64,000 nucleotides of DNA from Ga0077555 sp963746315 (GCA_963746315.1 CAVVAR010000010.1:62001-126000), one strand, 5' to 3'. Shown: positions 16,854 to 24,720, counted from the first letter of the stretch. The notes: generated by a model not told the origin, from the sequence alone. Program-made: numbers and translations.

Positions 16854-18267
16854 GAGCTATGGTCGGAAGTTGGTGACGGCGGGAATCGGGAAGGCGGCAT
16901 ATCGTGGGGGTGCTTGACGCCTCCACTTCTCCAGCAAAGGAGTGATATGCCGTGCCCAACCATAACGTCGTCCGGCTGATTCAGCCAGGAGCCTTCGACG
17001 ATCAGCTGACCGAAGTCCTGCGCAATGGTGCGCGTGCCCTTCTCGCGCAGGCGGTCGAGGCCGAGGTCGCCGGCTTTCTCGGCAAGCACGCCGATCTCAA
17101 GGCTGACGATGGCCGCGCCCGCATCGTCCGCCACGGCTACCTGCCCGAGCGCGAGGTGATGACCGGCATCGGTCCGGTCCCAGTCAAGCAGCCGCGCGTG
17201 CGTGATCGCGGGGTGGCGGCCGATGATCCCGGCCGCATCAGGTTTTCGCCGTCGATCCTTCCGCCTTACATGCGGCGCTCCAAGTCAATCGAGACGCTGC
17301 TGCCGATCCTGTACCTCAAGGGCATCTCTACCGGCGACTTCTCCGAGGCTCTGGCAGCATTGCTCGGCAAGGATGCGGCAGGGCTTTCGGCGTCCGCTAT
17401 CGGCCGCCTGAAGGACGGCTGGCTCGACGAGCATGCCGCGTGGCAGAAGCGCGATCTCTCGGCGAGGCGCTACGTCTACGCCTGGGCGGACGGCATCCAT
17501 CTGGAAGCCCGGCTCGAAGATGAGAAGCAATGCATCCTGGTCATCATCGGTGCGACGCCGGAGGGCAGGAAGGAACTCGTCGGGTTCACAGACGGCGCTC
17601 GTGAGAGCACGCACGATTGGCGCGAGCTGCTGCTCGATCTGAAGCGGCGGGGGCTCGACGCGCAACCTGAGATGATGATCGCCGACGGTGCGCTCGGCTT
17701 CTGGAAAGCCGCCGGCGAGGTCTGGCCGAAAGCTGCCGAGCAGCGGTGCTGGGTGCACAAGACCGCGAATGTGCTCGCCAAGCTGCCGAAGAGCCAGCAT
17801 CCGAAGGCCAAACGTGCATTGCAGGAGATCTGGATGGCCGAGACGAAGACTGTCGCCGAGTTGGCGTTCGACGCGTTCGTCGAGAGCTACGCTCTGAAAT
17901 ACGAGAAGGCCGCCGATTGCCTGGCGAGGGATCGCGACACGCTGCTCGCCTTCTACGACTTTCCCGCCGAGCACTGGAAGCATCTGCGAACGACGAACCC
18001 GATCGAGAGCACGTTCGCGACGGTGCGCCATCGCACGACCCGATCGAAGGGCTGTCTGTCGAACAAGACCGCGCTCGCCATGGTGTTCAAGCTTGTTGAG
18101 AGCGCGCAACGCTCGTGGCGCCGTCTCGACGGTCATGCCCAGTTGCCAAAGCTCATCCTGGGTGTGAAGTTCTCTGACGGGCTGGAAGTCGCCGCCAAGT
18201 CGTCCCGTCAGCCCCCAACCGCTGCCGCCTGACCGTCCCGGCCATCACCAAGATTTGGCGATAGCTC
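16854..18267 (+). mobile_element. Complete IS256-family insertion sequence (1414 bp)
   Basis: The element is bounded by imperfect inverted repeats of about 31 bp (16854-16884 and 18237-18267) that share GAGCTAT at the tips and TTGGTGA inside, matching at roughly three quarters of positions. It is flanked by perfect 9-bp direct repeats TGCCCCATC at 16845-16853 and 18268-18276. It holds one intact transposase gene. The clean duplication and intact gene indicate a fairly recent insertion. It split the minus-strand nuo cluster between the exported-protein gene and yjdM. Confidence 0.92.
16952..18232 (+). CDS. IS256 family transposase
   Basis: A 426-residue Mutator/IS256-type DDE transposase. Recognisable segments include A-E-V-A-G-F-L-G-K-H near the N-terminus, Y-A-W-A-D-G-I-H containing the first catalytic Asp, M-I-A-D-G-A-L-G-F-W with the second Asp, the family signature R-C-W-V-H-K-T-A-N-V-L, and R-T-T-N-P-I-E-S-T-F-A-T-V-R-H-R with the catalytic Glu. 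The start at 16952 is the first start codon of a frame lying inside the inverted repeats; the product begins M-P-N-H-N-V-V. No frameshift is seen, so the element may still be active. Confidence 0.95.
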   Translation: MPNHNVVRLIQPGAFDDQLTEVLRNGARALLAQAVEAEVAGFLGKHADLKADDGRARIVRHGYLPEREVMTGIGPVPVKQPRVRDRGVAADDPGRIRFSPSILPPYMRRSKSIETLLPILYLKGISTGDFSEALAALLGKDAAGLSASAIGRLKDGWLDEHAAWQKRDLSARRYVYAWADGIHLEARLEDEKQCILVIIGATPEGRKELVGFTDGARESTHDWRELLLDLKRRGLDAQPEMMIADGALGFWKAAGEVWPKAAEQRCWVHKTANVLAKLPKSQHPKAKRALQEIWMAETKTVAELAFDAFVESYALKYEKAADCLARDRDTLLAFYDFPAEHWKHLRTTNPIESTFATVRHRTTRSKGCLSNKTALAMVFKLVESAQRSWRRLDGHAQLPKLILGVKFSDGLEVAAKSSRQPPTAAA

Positions 18268-18595
18268 TGCCCCATCGCTCCATTCGAACACAGGAGAAGG
18301 TTACTGGCTGCGCGCGCGACTGCTTGTTGATCATGCAAAGCAATGCGGCATCACCATTGGTCCAGATTCGAGTGGCATGCTCATGATCGGCGGTCGGCTG
18401 TTTGTAGAAGTAGCGTACCTTCCAGCCTTTGGCATGCAGTTCTCCGGAACAATCCACCAGACTAGATGGACAGACTCTTGGAAGTGAACTCTGCAGGCTA
18501 TTGCCAACCGGTTCCCACCAGCCGAGGGCATCATGCTGCGCCCACGCACTCGATGGCACACCCCCCAACAGAACGATGGCAGTGCCCGCGACCAC
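18245..18595 (-). CDS. Exported protein of unknown function, 3' end altered by IS256 insertion
   Basis: A small protein with an N-terminal signal peptide (A-I-V-L-L-G-G-V-P-S-S-A-W-A before Q-H-D) and four cysteines in the mature part. A GTG start at 18595 lies 8 bp after the nuoD stop, with an in-frame stop directly upstream. The IS element enters after the W-G codons. The present C-terminus R-A-I-A-K-S-W is read from inside the insertion sequence, whereas the uninterrupted gene would end T-H-R-K and stop at 16831-16833. Only the last four residues are replaced, so it may still function. No family recognised. Confidence 0.6.
   Translation of the reverse strand: MVAGTAIVLLGGVPSSAWAQHDALGWWEPVGNSLQSSLPRVCPSSLVDCSGELHAKGWKVRYFYKQPTADHEHATRIWTNGDAALLCMINKQSRAQPVTFSCVRMERWGRAIAKSW
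18268..18276. repeat. Right target site duplication of the IS256-family element
   Basis: Exact copy of TGCCCCATC found at 16845-16853, next to the right inverted repeat. Confidence 0.9.
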
Positions 18596-18603
18596 TCAGC
18601 ACT

Positions 18604-19794
18604 TCAACGATCAATCTCCCCGAACACGATGTCGATGGAGCCAAGGATCGCGGAGACGTCGGCGAGCATGTGGCCTTTGCAGAGGAAGTCCATCGCCTGA
18701 AGGTGGGCGTAGCCGGGCGCCCGGATGTGGCAGCGGTAGGGCTTGTTGGAGCCGTCGGCGACGAGGTAGACGCCGAACTCGCCCTTCGGCGCCTCGACGC
18801 AGGCGTAGACCTCGCCCTCGGGGACGTGGAAGCCCTCGGTGTAGAGCTTGAAGTGGTGGATCAGCGCCTCCATCGAGCGCTTCATCTCGGCCCGCTTCGG
18901 CGGCACCACCTTCTTGTTGTCAGCGGTGATCGGCCCCTGCCCCTCAGGACTCATGAGCCTCTGGCAGCACTGCTTCATGAGGCGGGCCGCCTCGCGCATC
19001 TCGAACATGCGGATGCAGTAGCGGTCGTAGTTGTCGCCGTTCTTGCCGATCGGAATGTCGAAGTCGAGCTCGGAGTAGCATTCGTAGGGCTGCGACTTGC
19101 GCAGATCCCACGTCGCGCCGGAGCCGCGCACCATGACGCCGGAGAAACCCCAGCGCATGCAATCCTCGAGCGACACGACGCCGATGTCGACGTTGCGCTG
19201 CTTGAAGATACGGTTCTCGGTCAGCAGACTTTCGATGTCGTCGCAGATCTTCTGGAACGGATCACACCAGTCGTGGATGTCCTGGATGAGCTTCTCGGGG
19301 AGATCCTGGTGGACGCCGCCGATGCGGAAATACTTGGCGTGCATACGGCTTCCCGAGGCACGCTCGTAGAAGACCATCAGCTTCTCGCGCTCCTCGAAGC
19401 CCCACAGCGGCGGGGTCAGCGCGCCGACGTCCATCGCCTGGGTGGTCACGTTCAGCATGTGCGAGAGGATGCGGCCAATCTCGGAGTAGAGGACGCGGAT
19501 CAGCTGCGCGCGGCGTGGGATCTCGAGCCCGAGCAGCTTCTCGGCCGCCATGCAGAAGGCGTGCTCCTGGTTCATCGGCGCGACGTAGTCGAGGCGGTCG
19601 AAGTAGCCGATGGCCTGGAGGTAGGTCTTGTGCTCGATCAGCTTCTCGGTGCCGCGGTGCAGAAGGCCGATGTGCGGGTCGACCCGCTCGACGACCTCGC
19701 CATCGAGCTCGAGCACGAGACGCAGCACACCGTGGGCTGCCGGGTGCTGGGGCCCGAAGTTGATGGTGAAGGGGCGGATCTCGGTTTCGGCCAT
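18604..19794 (-). CDS. nuoD: NADH-quinone oxidoreductase subunit D
   Basis: A 396-residue 49-kDa-type complex I subunit, full length and uninterrupted. Diagnostic stretches are F-G-P-Q-H-P-A-A-H-G-V-L-R, H-I-G-L-L-H-R-G-T-E-K-L, D-Y-V-A-P-M-N-Q-E-H and Y-F-R-I-G-G-V-H-Q-D-L-P. It contributes the quinone-binding site with NuoB. It is separated from nuoC by two extra genes and a 369-bp gap, which is unusual because nuoC and nuoD are normally adjacent or fused. Confidence 0.95.
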   Translation of the reverse strand: MAETEIRPFTINFGPQHPAAHGVLRLVLELDGEVVERVDPHIGLLHRGTEKLIEHKTYLQAIGYFDRLDYVAPMNQEHAFCMAAEKLLGLEIPRRAQLIRVLYSEIGRILSHMLNVTTQAMDVGALTPPLWGFEEREKLMVFYERASGSRMHAKYFRIGGVHQDLPEKLIQDIHDWCDPFQKICDDIESLLTENRIFKQRNVDIGVVSLEDCMRWGFSGVMVRGSGATWDLRKSQPYECYSELDFDIPIGKNGDNYDRYCIRMFEMREAARLMKQCCQRLMSPEGQGPITADNKKVVPPKRAEMKRSMEALIHHFKLYTEGFHVPEGEVYACVEAPKGEFGVYLVADGSNKPYRCHIRAPGYAHLQAMDFLCKGHMLADVSAILGSIDIVFGEIDR

Positions 19795-20163
19795 GGGTCA
19801 GGTCTCGCAGCGGTCGGCGGCGCCGTGCCGGGGAAGCAAATCGTCGCGTCCTGAATAGAGAGGTCCGGTCCCGGATGCTAGTCCCCGTGGTGACGCGGTA
19901 GACTTCGGCCAGAGGGTTTGCCGGACTGAGACACGGGGCTCTGGTCGATGCTGCCGACGGTGACGAGCCCACCGTCATCGGGGAAGGACCTATCCGGCCG
20001 ACCCAACCAGACACGACATTCCCGGCACGGTCTGACTGGCCACGAGGTAGGCCTGGAGCGTTGGCCAGCGCGTTTGCCCGCCCGGCTTCGTCGTCAAGTC
20101 GCGATTACTCGAGGGCGGCGACTGTGATCCCAATCCAACATCAGTGGGGTTGGACAGCCCGTT
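19795..20163. other. Intergenic gap inside the nuo cluster, no gene seen
   Basis: Between the hotdog thioesterase gene and nuoD there are 369 bp with no convincing gene on either strand. The long frame over this region (to 20014) reads as low-complexity Arg/Pro protein in the shadow of nuoD. A gap of this size could hold an internal promoter for nuoD, but none was recognised. Confidence 0.4.
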
Positions 20164-20601
20164 TCAGACAGGGACCGCTTTCGCAGCCCGGGTCGACTTC
20201 GCCGCCACACTTGTCTTGAAGCGCTCCCAGGGCACGATGGCACGAACGTGCGTGCCTTCGCCTATTCGTTCGATACCGTCGTGAGCCCCGACCCGAAACG
20301 TGATCTTGCGGCCTTCGACCTTCTCGATCGTTGCCGTGACGGTGACCGTCTGGCCGGGTACGGTCGCGGCGACATGGGATACGTTCAAATGAATGCCGAG
20401 CGAGCCTTCGCCAGCGTCCAGATGGGGTCTCAGCACTTTGGTGCAGGCGCCCTCCATCATGACCGCCATGTAGGCCGTCGCCAGCACCTCCGGAATGTCG
20501 TCGAAGGTCGACCGGTCCATGGCGAGATGCGGGACCGTGTTCTCGACGCCGACGAGGTAGGCGTGCAAGTCGGAGAGGCCGGGCATGAGGCTAGGCTTCA
20601 T
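20164..20601 (-). CDS. Hotdog-fold thioesterase (FlK-like)
   Basis: A 145-residue single hotdog domain. It has E-V-L-A-T-A-Y-M-A-V-M-M-E-G-A-C with a candidate catalytic Glu, G-I-H-L-N-V-S-H-V-A-A-T-V-P-G-Q-T-V-T-V as the conserved His-containing strand, and a F-R-V-G-A-H-D-G strand. This is the pattern of the FlK/fluoroacetyl-CoA thioesterase-like group that hydrolyses small acyl-CoAs. It starts two bases after the stop of the preceding small exported-protein gene. Its position inside a nuo cluster is unexpected and its substrate unknown. Confidence 0.8.
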   Translation of the reverse strand: MKPSLMPGLSDLHAYLVGVENTVPHLAMDRSTFDDIPEVLATAYMAVMMEGACTKVLRPHLDAGEGSLGIHLNVSHVAATVPGQTVTVTATIEKVEGRKITFRVGAHDGIERIGEGTHVRAIVPWERFKTSVAAKSTRAAKAVPV

Positions 20602-20603
20602 GA

Positions 20604-20843
20604 TCAGAACCTCGGTGCTCCAAATCTGAAAAGATCATCTGTCCGGCTTGTGCACTCGAAGAGGGTCTCGCCCCAGGCAGCGCAGCCGCGCTCGAGCGCC
20701 GTCGAGGTCAAAACCTGAAACTGCACCTTCGGGTGAGCCAGCTTACGGTGTGGATAGGGCGCGAAGCCTGGCCCGGCAATGAGCGTCGCCGCGACGGCGC
20801 CAGTGAGAACGAGGGCGAGCAGAATTCTGGCCGACTTCGACAC
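20604..20843 (-). CDS. Small exported or membrane-anchored protein in nuo cluster
   Basis: A 79-residue protein with one N-terminal hydrophobic segment (I-L-L-A-L-V-L-T-G-A-V-A-A-T-L-I-A), followed by a basic stretch and two cysteines. It starts 6 bp after the nuoC stop and ends just before the thioesterase start, so it is translationally linked to both. No family recognised. Confidence 0.6.
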   Translation of the reverse strand: MSKSARILLALVLTGAVAATLIAGPGFAPYPHRKLAHPKVQFQVLTSTALERGCAAWGETLFECTSRTDDLFRFGAPRF

Positions 20844-20849
20844 AGGCCC

Positions 20850-21467
20850 TCAACTCGCCTTGGGTGGCTCTTTAGCCTTCTCGTCGCCTGGAATGATGTA
20901 GTCGACACCCTCCCAAGGGCTCTCGAAGTCGAAGTTGCGGAACTCCTGGGTCAGGCGCACGGGCTCGTAGATGACGCGCTTGGCCTCGTCATCGTAGCGC
21001 ACCTCCTTGAAGCCCGTCAGCGGGAAGTCCTTGCGGAGCGGATAGCCCTCGAAACCGTAGTCGGTGAGGATGCGGCGCAGGTCGGGGTGACCGGAGAAGA
21101 GGATGCCGTACATGTCGTAGGTCTCGCGCTCGAGCCAGTTGGCCGTCGGGAAAACCTCGATCACGCTCGGCACCGCGTCGGTCTCGTTGGTCTCGAGCTT
21201 GACGCGGATGCGCTGATTTTTGCGCATCGAGAGCAGGTGATAGACGACGTCGAAGCGGTTCTCGCGAGCGGGCCAGTCGACGCCGGTGATATCGAGCAGT
21301 GTTTCGAACTGCATCGCGGGATCGTCGCGGAGCCGGGTGAGAACGTCGACGATCGACGGGCGCGCCACGACGAGGGTGACCTCGCCGAAGGCCATGTTGG
21401 CACCGGTGATCAGGCCACCCAACGCTGAGGTGGCGCTTTGCGAAAGTGTTTCGAGGTCTACCGACAT
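20850..21467 (-). CDS. nuoC: NADH-quinone oxidoreductase subunit C
   Basis: A 30-kDa-type complex I subunit of 205 residues from this start (219 from an alternative ATG at 21509). Diagnostic motifs are L-L-D-I-T-G-V-D-W-P, E-R-E-T-Y-D-M-Y-G-I-L-F-S-G-H-P-D-L-R-R-I-L-T-D and G-Y-P-L-R-K-D-F-P-L-T-G. It is a separate gene, not the NuoCD fusion of enterobacteria. The start at 21467 (M-S-V-D-L-E-T-L) matches the usual N-terminus better, but both starts have weak ribosome binding sites. Confidence 0.93.
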   Translation of the reverse strand: MSVDLETLSQSATSALGGLITGANMAFGEVTLVVARPSIVDVLTRLRDDPAMQFETLLDITGVDWPARENRFDVVYHLLSMRKNQRIRVKLETNETDAVPSVIEVFPTANWLERETYDMYGILFSGHPDLRRILTDYGFEGYPLRKDFPLTGFKEVRYDDEAKRVIYEPVRLTQEFRNFDFESPWEGVDYIIPGDEKAKEPPKAS

Positions 21468-21511
21468 CCGTTCCGCCCGATCTCGATCGTCATGCGCCAG
21501 CTTCACCATTT

Positions 21512-21598
21512 GTCATCCTAGGGCTTGTCCCGAGGACCCATTTTTCCGCTTGCGCCTGCGGCACGATGGGTGCTCGGGACAAGCCCGAGCATGACACA
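21512..21598. repeat. Palindromic repeat between nuoB and nuoC
   Basis: A large imperfect inverted repeat: GGGCTTGTCCCGAGGACCCAT on one side and ATGGGTGCTCGGGACAAGCCC on the other, around a centre of about 20 bp. A related element, with the same GTCATCCCGGGC...GGGACCCAT theme, is at 33805-33950. It lies between two nuo genes, so it probably forms a hairpin in the operon mRNA. The element type is common between genes in alphaproteobacteria. Confidence 0.75.
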
Positions 21599-21679
21599 CT
21601 TTGGTTTGCGACTTCCAATGCCCGACTTTCGTCTGGCCTTCAGTTGCCCACATGGCAACAGGGCCGCGCATCCGGCGCG

Positions 21680-22249
21680 CTACCTCTCGATCGTTCCGGT
21701 CCGGCGGATCTTTTTCTGCAGCAGCAGGATGCCGTAGACCAGCGCCTCGGCAGTCGGCGGGCAGCCGGGGACGTAGACGTCGACGGGCACGATCCGGTCG
21801 CAACCCCGCACGACGGCGTAGCTGTAGTGATAGTAGCCGCCGCCGTTCGCACACGAGCCCATCGAGATGACGTATCGCGGCTCCGGCATCTGGTCGTAGA
21901 CCTTGCGCAGAGCGGGCGCCATCTTGTTCGTCAGCGTGCCGGCCACGATCATCACGTCGGACTGCCGCGGCGAGGCACGGGGCGCGAAACCGAAGCGCTC
22001 GAGATCATAGCGCGGCATCGAGGCTTGCATCATCTCGACGGCACAGCAGGCGAGGCCGAACGTCATCCACATCAGGGAGCCGGTGCGCGCCCAATTGATG
22101 AGGTCGTCGGTCGTCGTGACGAGGAAGCCCTTGTCGGCGAGCGCGTTGTTGATCTCGGTGAAACCGCGGTCGCCGGGCTTCACGAGGCTGGAGCCAGAGC
22201 CCTCGCCCGGCCTGTCGAAGGCCGGCTGAGCTGGCAAGATCAATCCCAT
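21680..22249 (-). CDS. nuoB: NADH-quinone oxidoreductase subunit B
   Basis: A 189-residue PSST-type subunit. Cluster N2 ligands are visible: the tandem cysteines in G-L-A-C-C-A-V-E-M-M, the Cys in S-M-G-S-C-A-N-G-G-G-Y-Y and the Cys in Y-V-P-G-C-P-P-T-A-E-A. The start at 22249 (M-G-L-I-L-P-A-Q) overlaps the end of nuoA by 10 bp, the usual coupling of these genes. The longer open frame upstream reads the nuoA gene out of frame. Confidence 0.95.
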   Translation of the reverse strand: MGLILPAQPAFDRPGEGSGSSLVKPGDRGFTEINNALADKGFLVTTTDDLINWARTGSLMWMTFGLACCAVEMMQASMPRYDLERFGFAPRASPRQSDVMIVAGTLTNKMAPALRKVYDQMPEPRYVISMGSCANGGGYYHYSYAVVRGCDRIVPVDVYVPGCPPTAEALVYGILLLQKKIRRTGTIER

Positions 22250-22605
22250 TCGAGCGCGCCCTTTTTCCATTCGTAGACGAAGCCGACCGTCAAGATCGCC
22301 AGGAAGATCATCATCGCCCAGAACCCAAACTCGCCGGCCTGCGTGAACGAGACGGCCCAGGGAATGAGGAAGACGACCTCGAGATCGAAGATGATGAAAA
22401 GGATGGCCACGAGGTAGAAGCGGACATCGAACTTCATGCGCGCATCGTCGAACGCATTGAAGCCGCATTCGTAGGCCGAGACCTTCTCGGGATCCGGGTT
22501 ACGATAGGCCACCAGCCAGGGCGCGATCATGAGCGAGCCGGCAATGAACAGCGACACGCCCAGGAAGACCACGATCGGCAGGTAGTCGTTGAAGAGCAGG
22601 GTCAT
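22240..22605 (-). CDS. nuoA: NADH-quinone oxidoreductase subunit A
   Basis: A 121-residue membrane subunit with three transmembrane helices (about residues 8-30, 62-84 and 92-110) and the conserved loop K-V-S-A-Y-E-C-G-F-N-A-F-D-D-A-R containing the Cys that senses active/deactive states in related enzymes. It is the first gene of the cluster, so the promoter should lie in the 420 bp upstream. Confidence 0.95.
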   Translation of the reverse strand: MTLLFNDYLPIVVFLGVSLFIAGSLMIAPWLVAYRNPDPEKVSAYECGFNAFDDARMKFDVRFYLVAILFIIFDLEVVFLIPWAVSFTQAGEFGFWAMMIFLAILTVGFVYEWKKGALEWD

Positions 22606-23028
22606 GTGCGATCCAAGGCTGCAGGTGTGGTGGCCATCATTCGGGTCGACCTCTGCCCGTCACCGGCCGAGCCATCCGCAAACGGCGAAGCAACTCATCG
22701 CCCATGAGTTAGCCCAGCCCCGAAGGGCGCGCAACCCGCGGCGCGGTCTCGAGCCGCAGCCGGAGCGAACTTGCGCAAAATGTCGCGACCAACCCCGTTT
22801 CTCGCCTCGGGTGGCACCCAGACCACCCCGATCGGGCATGGCAACTTTAACATTTCGTTTACCATTGTGGCGCGATGTTAGTTCCATCACTGGAGACGAG
22901 TCGCTTCGCCGGCCCCTCCCGCCGCCCAACGGGGGTGGCCTTACGAGCGCCACGAGTTTCGGCGCTCCAGCCCTACGCTGCTGCGGATCAGCCCGCCTGC
23001 AGCGCAACCGAAGGAGCAAGCCTCTTTC
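22606..23028. other. Upstream region of the nuo cluster, no gene seen
   Basis: This 423-bp stretch lies between nuoA and the YmdB-like gene, both on the minus strand. It must carry the nuo promoter. The open frames on both strands are Arg-rich and lack protein features. A TTTAACATTTCGTTTACCATTG-like AT-rich patch near 22845-22867 is the best candidate for a promoter region, but no consensus boxes could be assigned. Confidence 0.35.
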
Positions 23029-23853
23029 TTATTCGACCCAGAATGGCGGCTCGGTCGGTGCCAAGGCACCACCGAGCCGCAATGCTTTGGCATACCGGGC
23101 GAGCCCCGTCGCATCGTCGGTCTCGATGGCAAAGCCAGACAGCGTCGCTGGTCCCATCGCCGGCTCGAAGCGACCCCGCGGAATGCGCGTCAGGAAGCGG
23201 TTGACCGGCTCGTCGACCTCCATGCCGACAATCGACTGATAATCCCCACACATCCCGGCGTCGGTCATGAACGCCGTTCCGCCACGCAATACGCGGTCGT
23301 CGGCCGTGGGCACGTGGGTGTGCGTTCCAACGACGCAGGAGGCGCGGCCGTCGAGATAGGCGCCCATGGCTTGTTTCTCGCTCGTCGCCTCGGCATGGAA
23401 ATCGACGAGGACCGCATCGGCGCCGGCGCCGAGGGGGCAAGCAGCGATCTCCGCCTCGATCGCCCGGAAGGGGCAGTCGAGCTCGGGCATGAAAACACGG
23501 CCCATGCCCTGCACGACGAGCACCTCGGCGCCATTACGCGCCTGGTAGAGGCCGGCGCCGCGCCCCGGTGTGCCCTTCGGGTAGTTGACGGGGCGAATGA
23601 GCCGGTCCTGCCGCTCGATGAAGACGAGGGCGTCGCGCTGGTCGAAGGCATGATTTCCCAGGGTCACCGCGTCGGCACCGGCGTCGAGAAACTCCTGCAG
23701 GATCGATTCGGTGATCCCGAAGCCCCCCGCCGAGTTCTCGCCGTTCACCACCACGAAATCGAGCTTGTAGCGGGCAATCAGCTTCGGCAGCCCTTCGGCG
23801 ACGGCCTTGCGGCCGGCGCGGCCGACGACATCGCCGAGAAAGAGAATACGCAT
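23029..23853 (-). CDS. TIGR00282/YmdB-like metallophosphoesterase
   Basis: A 274-residue dinuclear metallophosphatase. The metal-binding motifs are near-canonical: I-L-F-L-G-D-V-V-G-R-A-G-R at the start, V-V-V-N-G-E-N-S-A-G-G-F-G-I, T-L-G-N-H-A-F-D, D-F-H-A-E-A-T-S-E-K and G-T-H-T-H-V-P-T-A-D. Homologues in Bacillus are 2',3'-cyclic nucleotide phosphodiesterases. It is encoded 16 bp downstream of the 5-formyl-THF cyclo-ligase gene, a pairing common in alphaproteobacteria. Confidence 0.92.
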   Translation of the reverse strand: MRILFLGDVVGRAGRKAVAEGLPKLIARYKLDFVVVNGENSAGGFGITESILQEFLDAGADAVTLGNHAFDQRDALVFIERQDRLIRPVNYPKGTPGRGAGLYQARNGAEVLVVQGMGRVFMPELDCPFRAIEAEIAACPLGAGADAVLVDFHAEATSEKQAMGAYLDGRASCVVGTHTHVPTADDRVLRGGTAFMTDAGMCGDYQSIVGMEVDEPVNRFLTRIPRGRFEPAMGPATLSGFAIETDDATGLARYAKALRLGGALAPTEPPFWVE

Positions 23854-23869
23854 GCGGGGCGGTTTCCCG

Positions 23870-24463
23870 TCAGACGGAACAGCACATCGGGCCCTCAGGG
23901 GTGAGCACCCAGTCCAGCCGCTCGTCATAGTCGAGATGCGGCACCGCGTCGACCTCCTGGCTCGCGTAGGCCAGTCCGACGGCAACGACGGGCTTGAGAC
24001 TGCGCAGGCGCCGCAACGTGCGGTCGTAGAAGCCGCCCCCATAGCCGAGGCGGTGACCGCTGCGGTCGAAAGCCAGGAGCGGCACCAGGAGAACGTCCGG
24101 CTCGACCAGATGGGCCGTCTCGTCGGGCTCGCGAATGCCCCACATGCGTGCAACGAGGGGCACGCTCGGCGACCAGGCGCGGAAATCCAGCGGCTTGCCC
24201 TTGCCGACCATGACCGGCAGGCCGATGGTCGCACCGTCGCGATGGAGGCGGCTCATCAGCGGCGCCGGGTTGATCTCCTCGCCGATGGCAAGGAAGGCCG
24301 AAACAACGAGCGGCGAAGGGCGGGGCCCCAGGAAATCCAGACCGTGTCCGGCGAGCCGAGCCGCGGCTTCGGTCCGCTCGGCAAGCCGCAAACGTGCGCG
24401 AAGAGCCTTCGCAGCATCTCTCAGCGCGCGCTTGGCCTCGGTGACGGCGTCGGTCTCGTGCAT
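23870..24463 (-). CDS. 5-formyltetrahydrofolate cyclo-ligase
   Basis: A 197-residue enzyme converting 5-formyl-THF to 5,10-methenyl-THF with ATP. The C-terminal signature R-L-G-Y-G-G-G-F-Y-D-R-T-L and the D-V-L-L-V-P-L-L-A-F-D strand are typical, and the N-terminus K-R-A-L-R-D-A-A-K-A-L-R fits the family start. The ATG at 24463 (M-H-E-T-D-A-V) removes an unrelated upstream frame that runs through the 6S RNA. The gene lies directly downstream of the 6S RNA, as in many proteobacteria. Confidence 0.92.
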   Translation of the reverse strand: MHETDAVTEAKRALRDAAKALRARLRLAERTEAAARLAGHGLDFLGPRPSPLVVSAFLAIGEEINPAPLMSRLHRDGATIGLPVMVGKGKPLDFRAWSPSVPLVARMWGIREPDETAHLVEPDVLLVPLLAFDRSGHRLGYGGGFYDRTLRRLRSLKPVVAVGLAYASQEVDAVPHLDYDERLDWVLTPEGPMCCSV

Positions 24464-24540
24464 CGGATCAGCCTCGGTAGGGTCCGGGTGCCGGCGGTCC
24501 GCGCAAGGAAGACGAGTGCAGAGCCGCGTTGGCCGTTGAG

Positions 24541-24677
24541 CGGTCGTCCCCGCGTGGTCCCTACTTATGTAGGTGGGCGCCGTGTGTCCGAGCCCACGAG
24601 CCCGGCCAGGGACAGCTCCCATGCGAAGAGTATAGGCCCCCGGGTCGATGTGCCCTGACGCACCACGCAGCCCTGCG
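24541..24677 (-). ncRNA. ssrS: 6S RNA (ssrS), upstream of 5-formyl-THF cyclo-ligase
   Basis: Three things support 6S RNA. First, position: it lies directly upstream of and co-directional with 5-FCL, the conserved location of ssrS. Second, structure: a 9-bp closing stem pairs 24662-24670 with 24550-24558 (CUGCGUGGU with ACCACGCGG), with a further GTCG/CGAC helix outside it. Third, a promoter of near-consensus spacing sits just upstream. The interior includes GGGAGCTGTCCCTGGCC and CCTACATAAGTAGG-type segments that can form the long interrupted hairpin. Ends are approximate. 6S RNA binds sigma70 RNA polymerase in stationary phase. Confidence 0.75.
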
Positions 24678-24683
24678 ACTCTC

Positions 24684-24712
24684 AATGTAGGCGAGCCGCG
24701 CCTACTTTCCAA
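24684..24712 (-). promoter_or_regulatory. Sigma70-type promoter of the 6S RNA
   Basis: On the minus strand, TTGGAA (24707-24712) and TACATT (24684-24689) are separated by exactly 17 bp, ending about 7 bp before the predicted 6S RNA 5' end. Confidence 0.6.
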
Positions 24713-24720
24713 TCGGCGCT

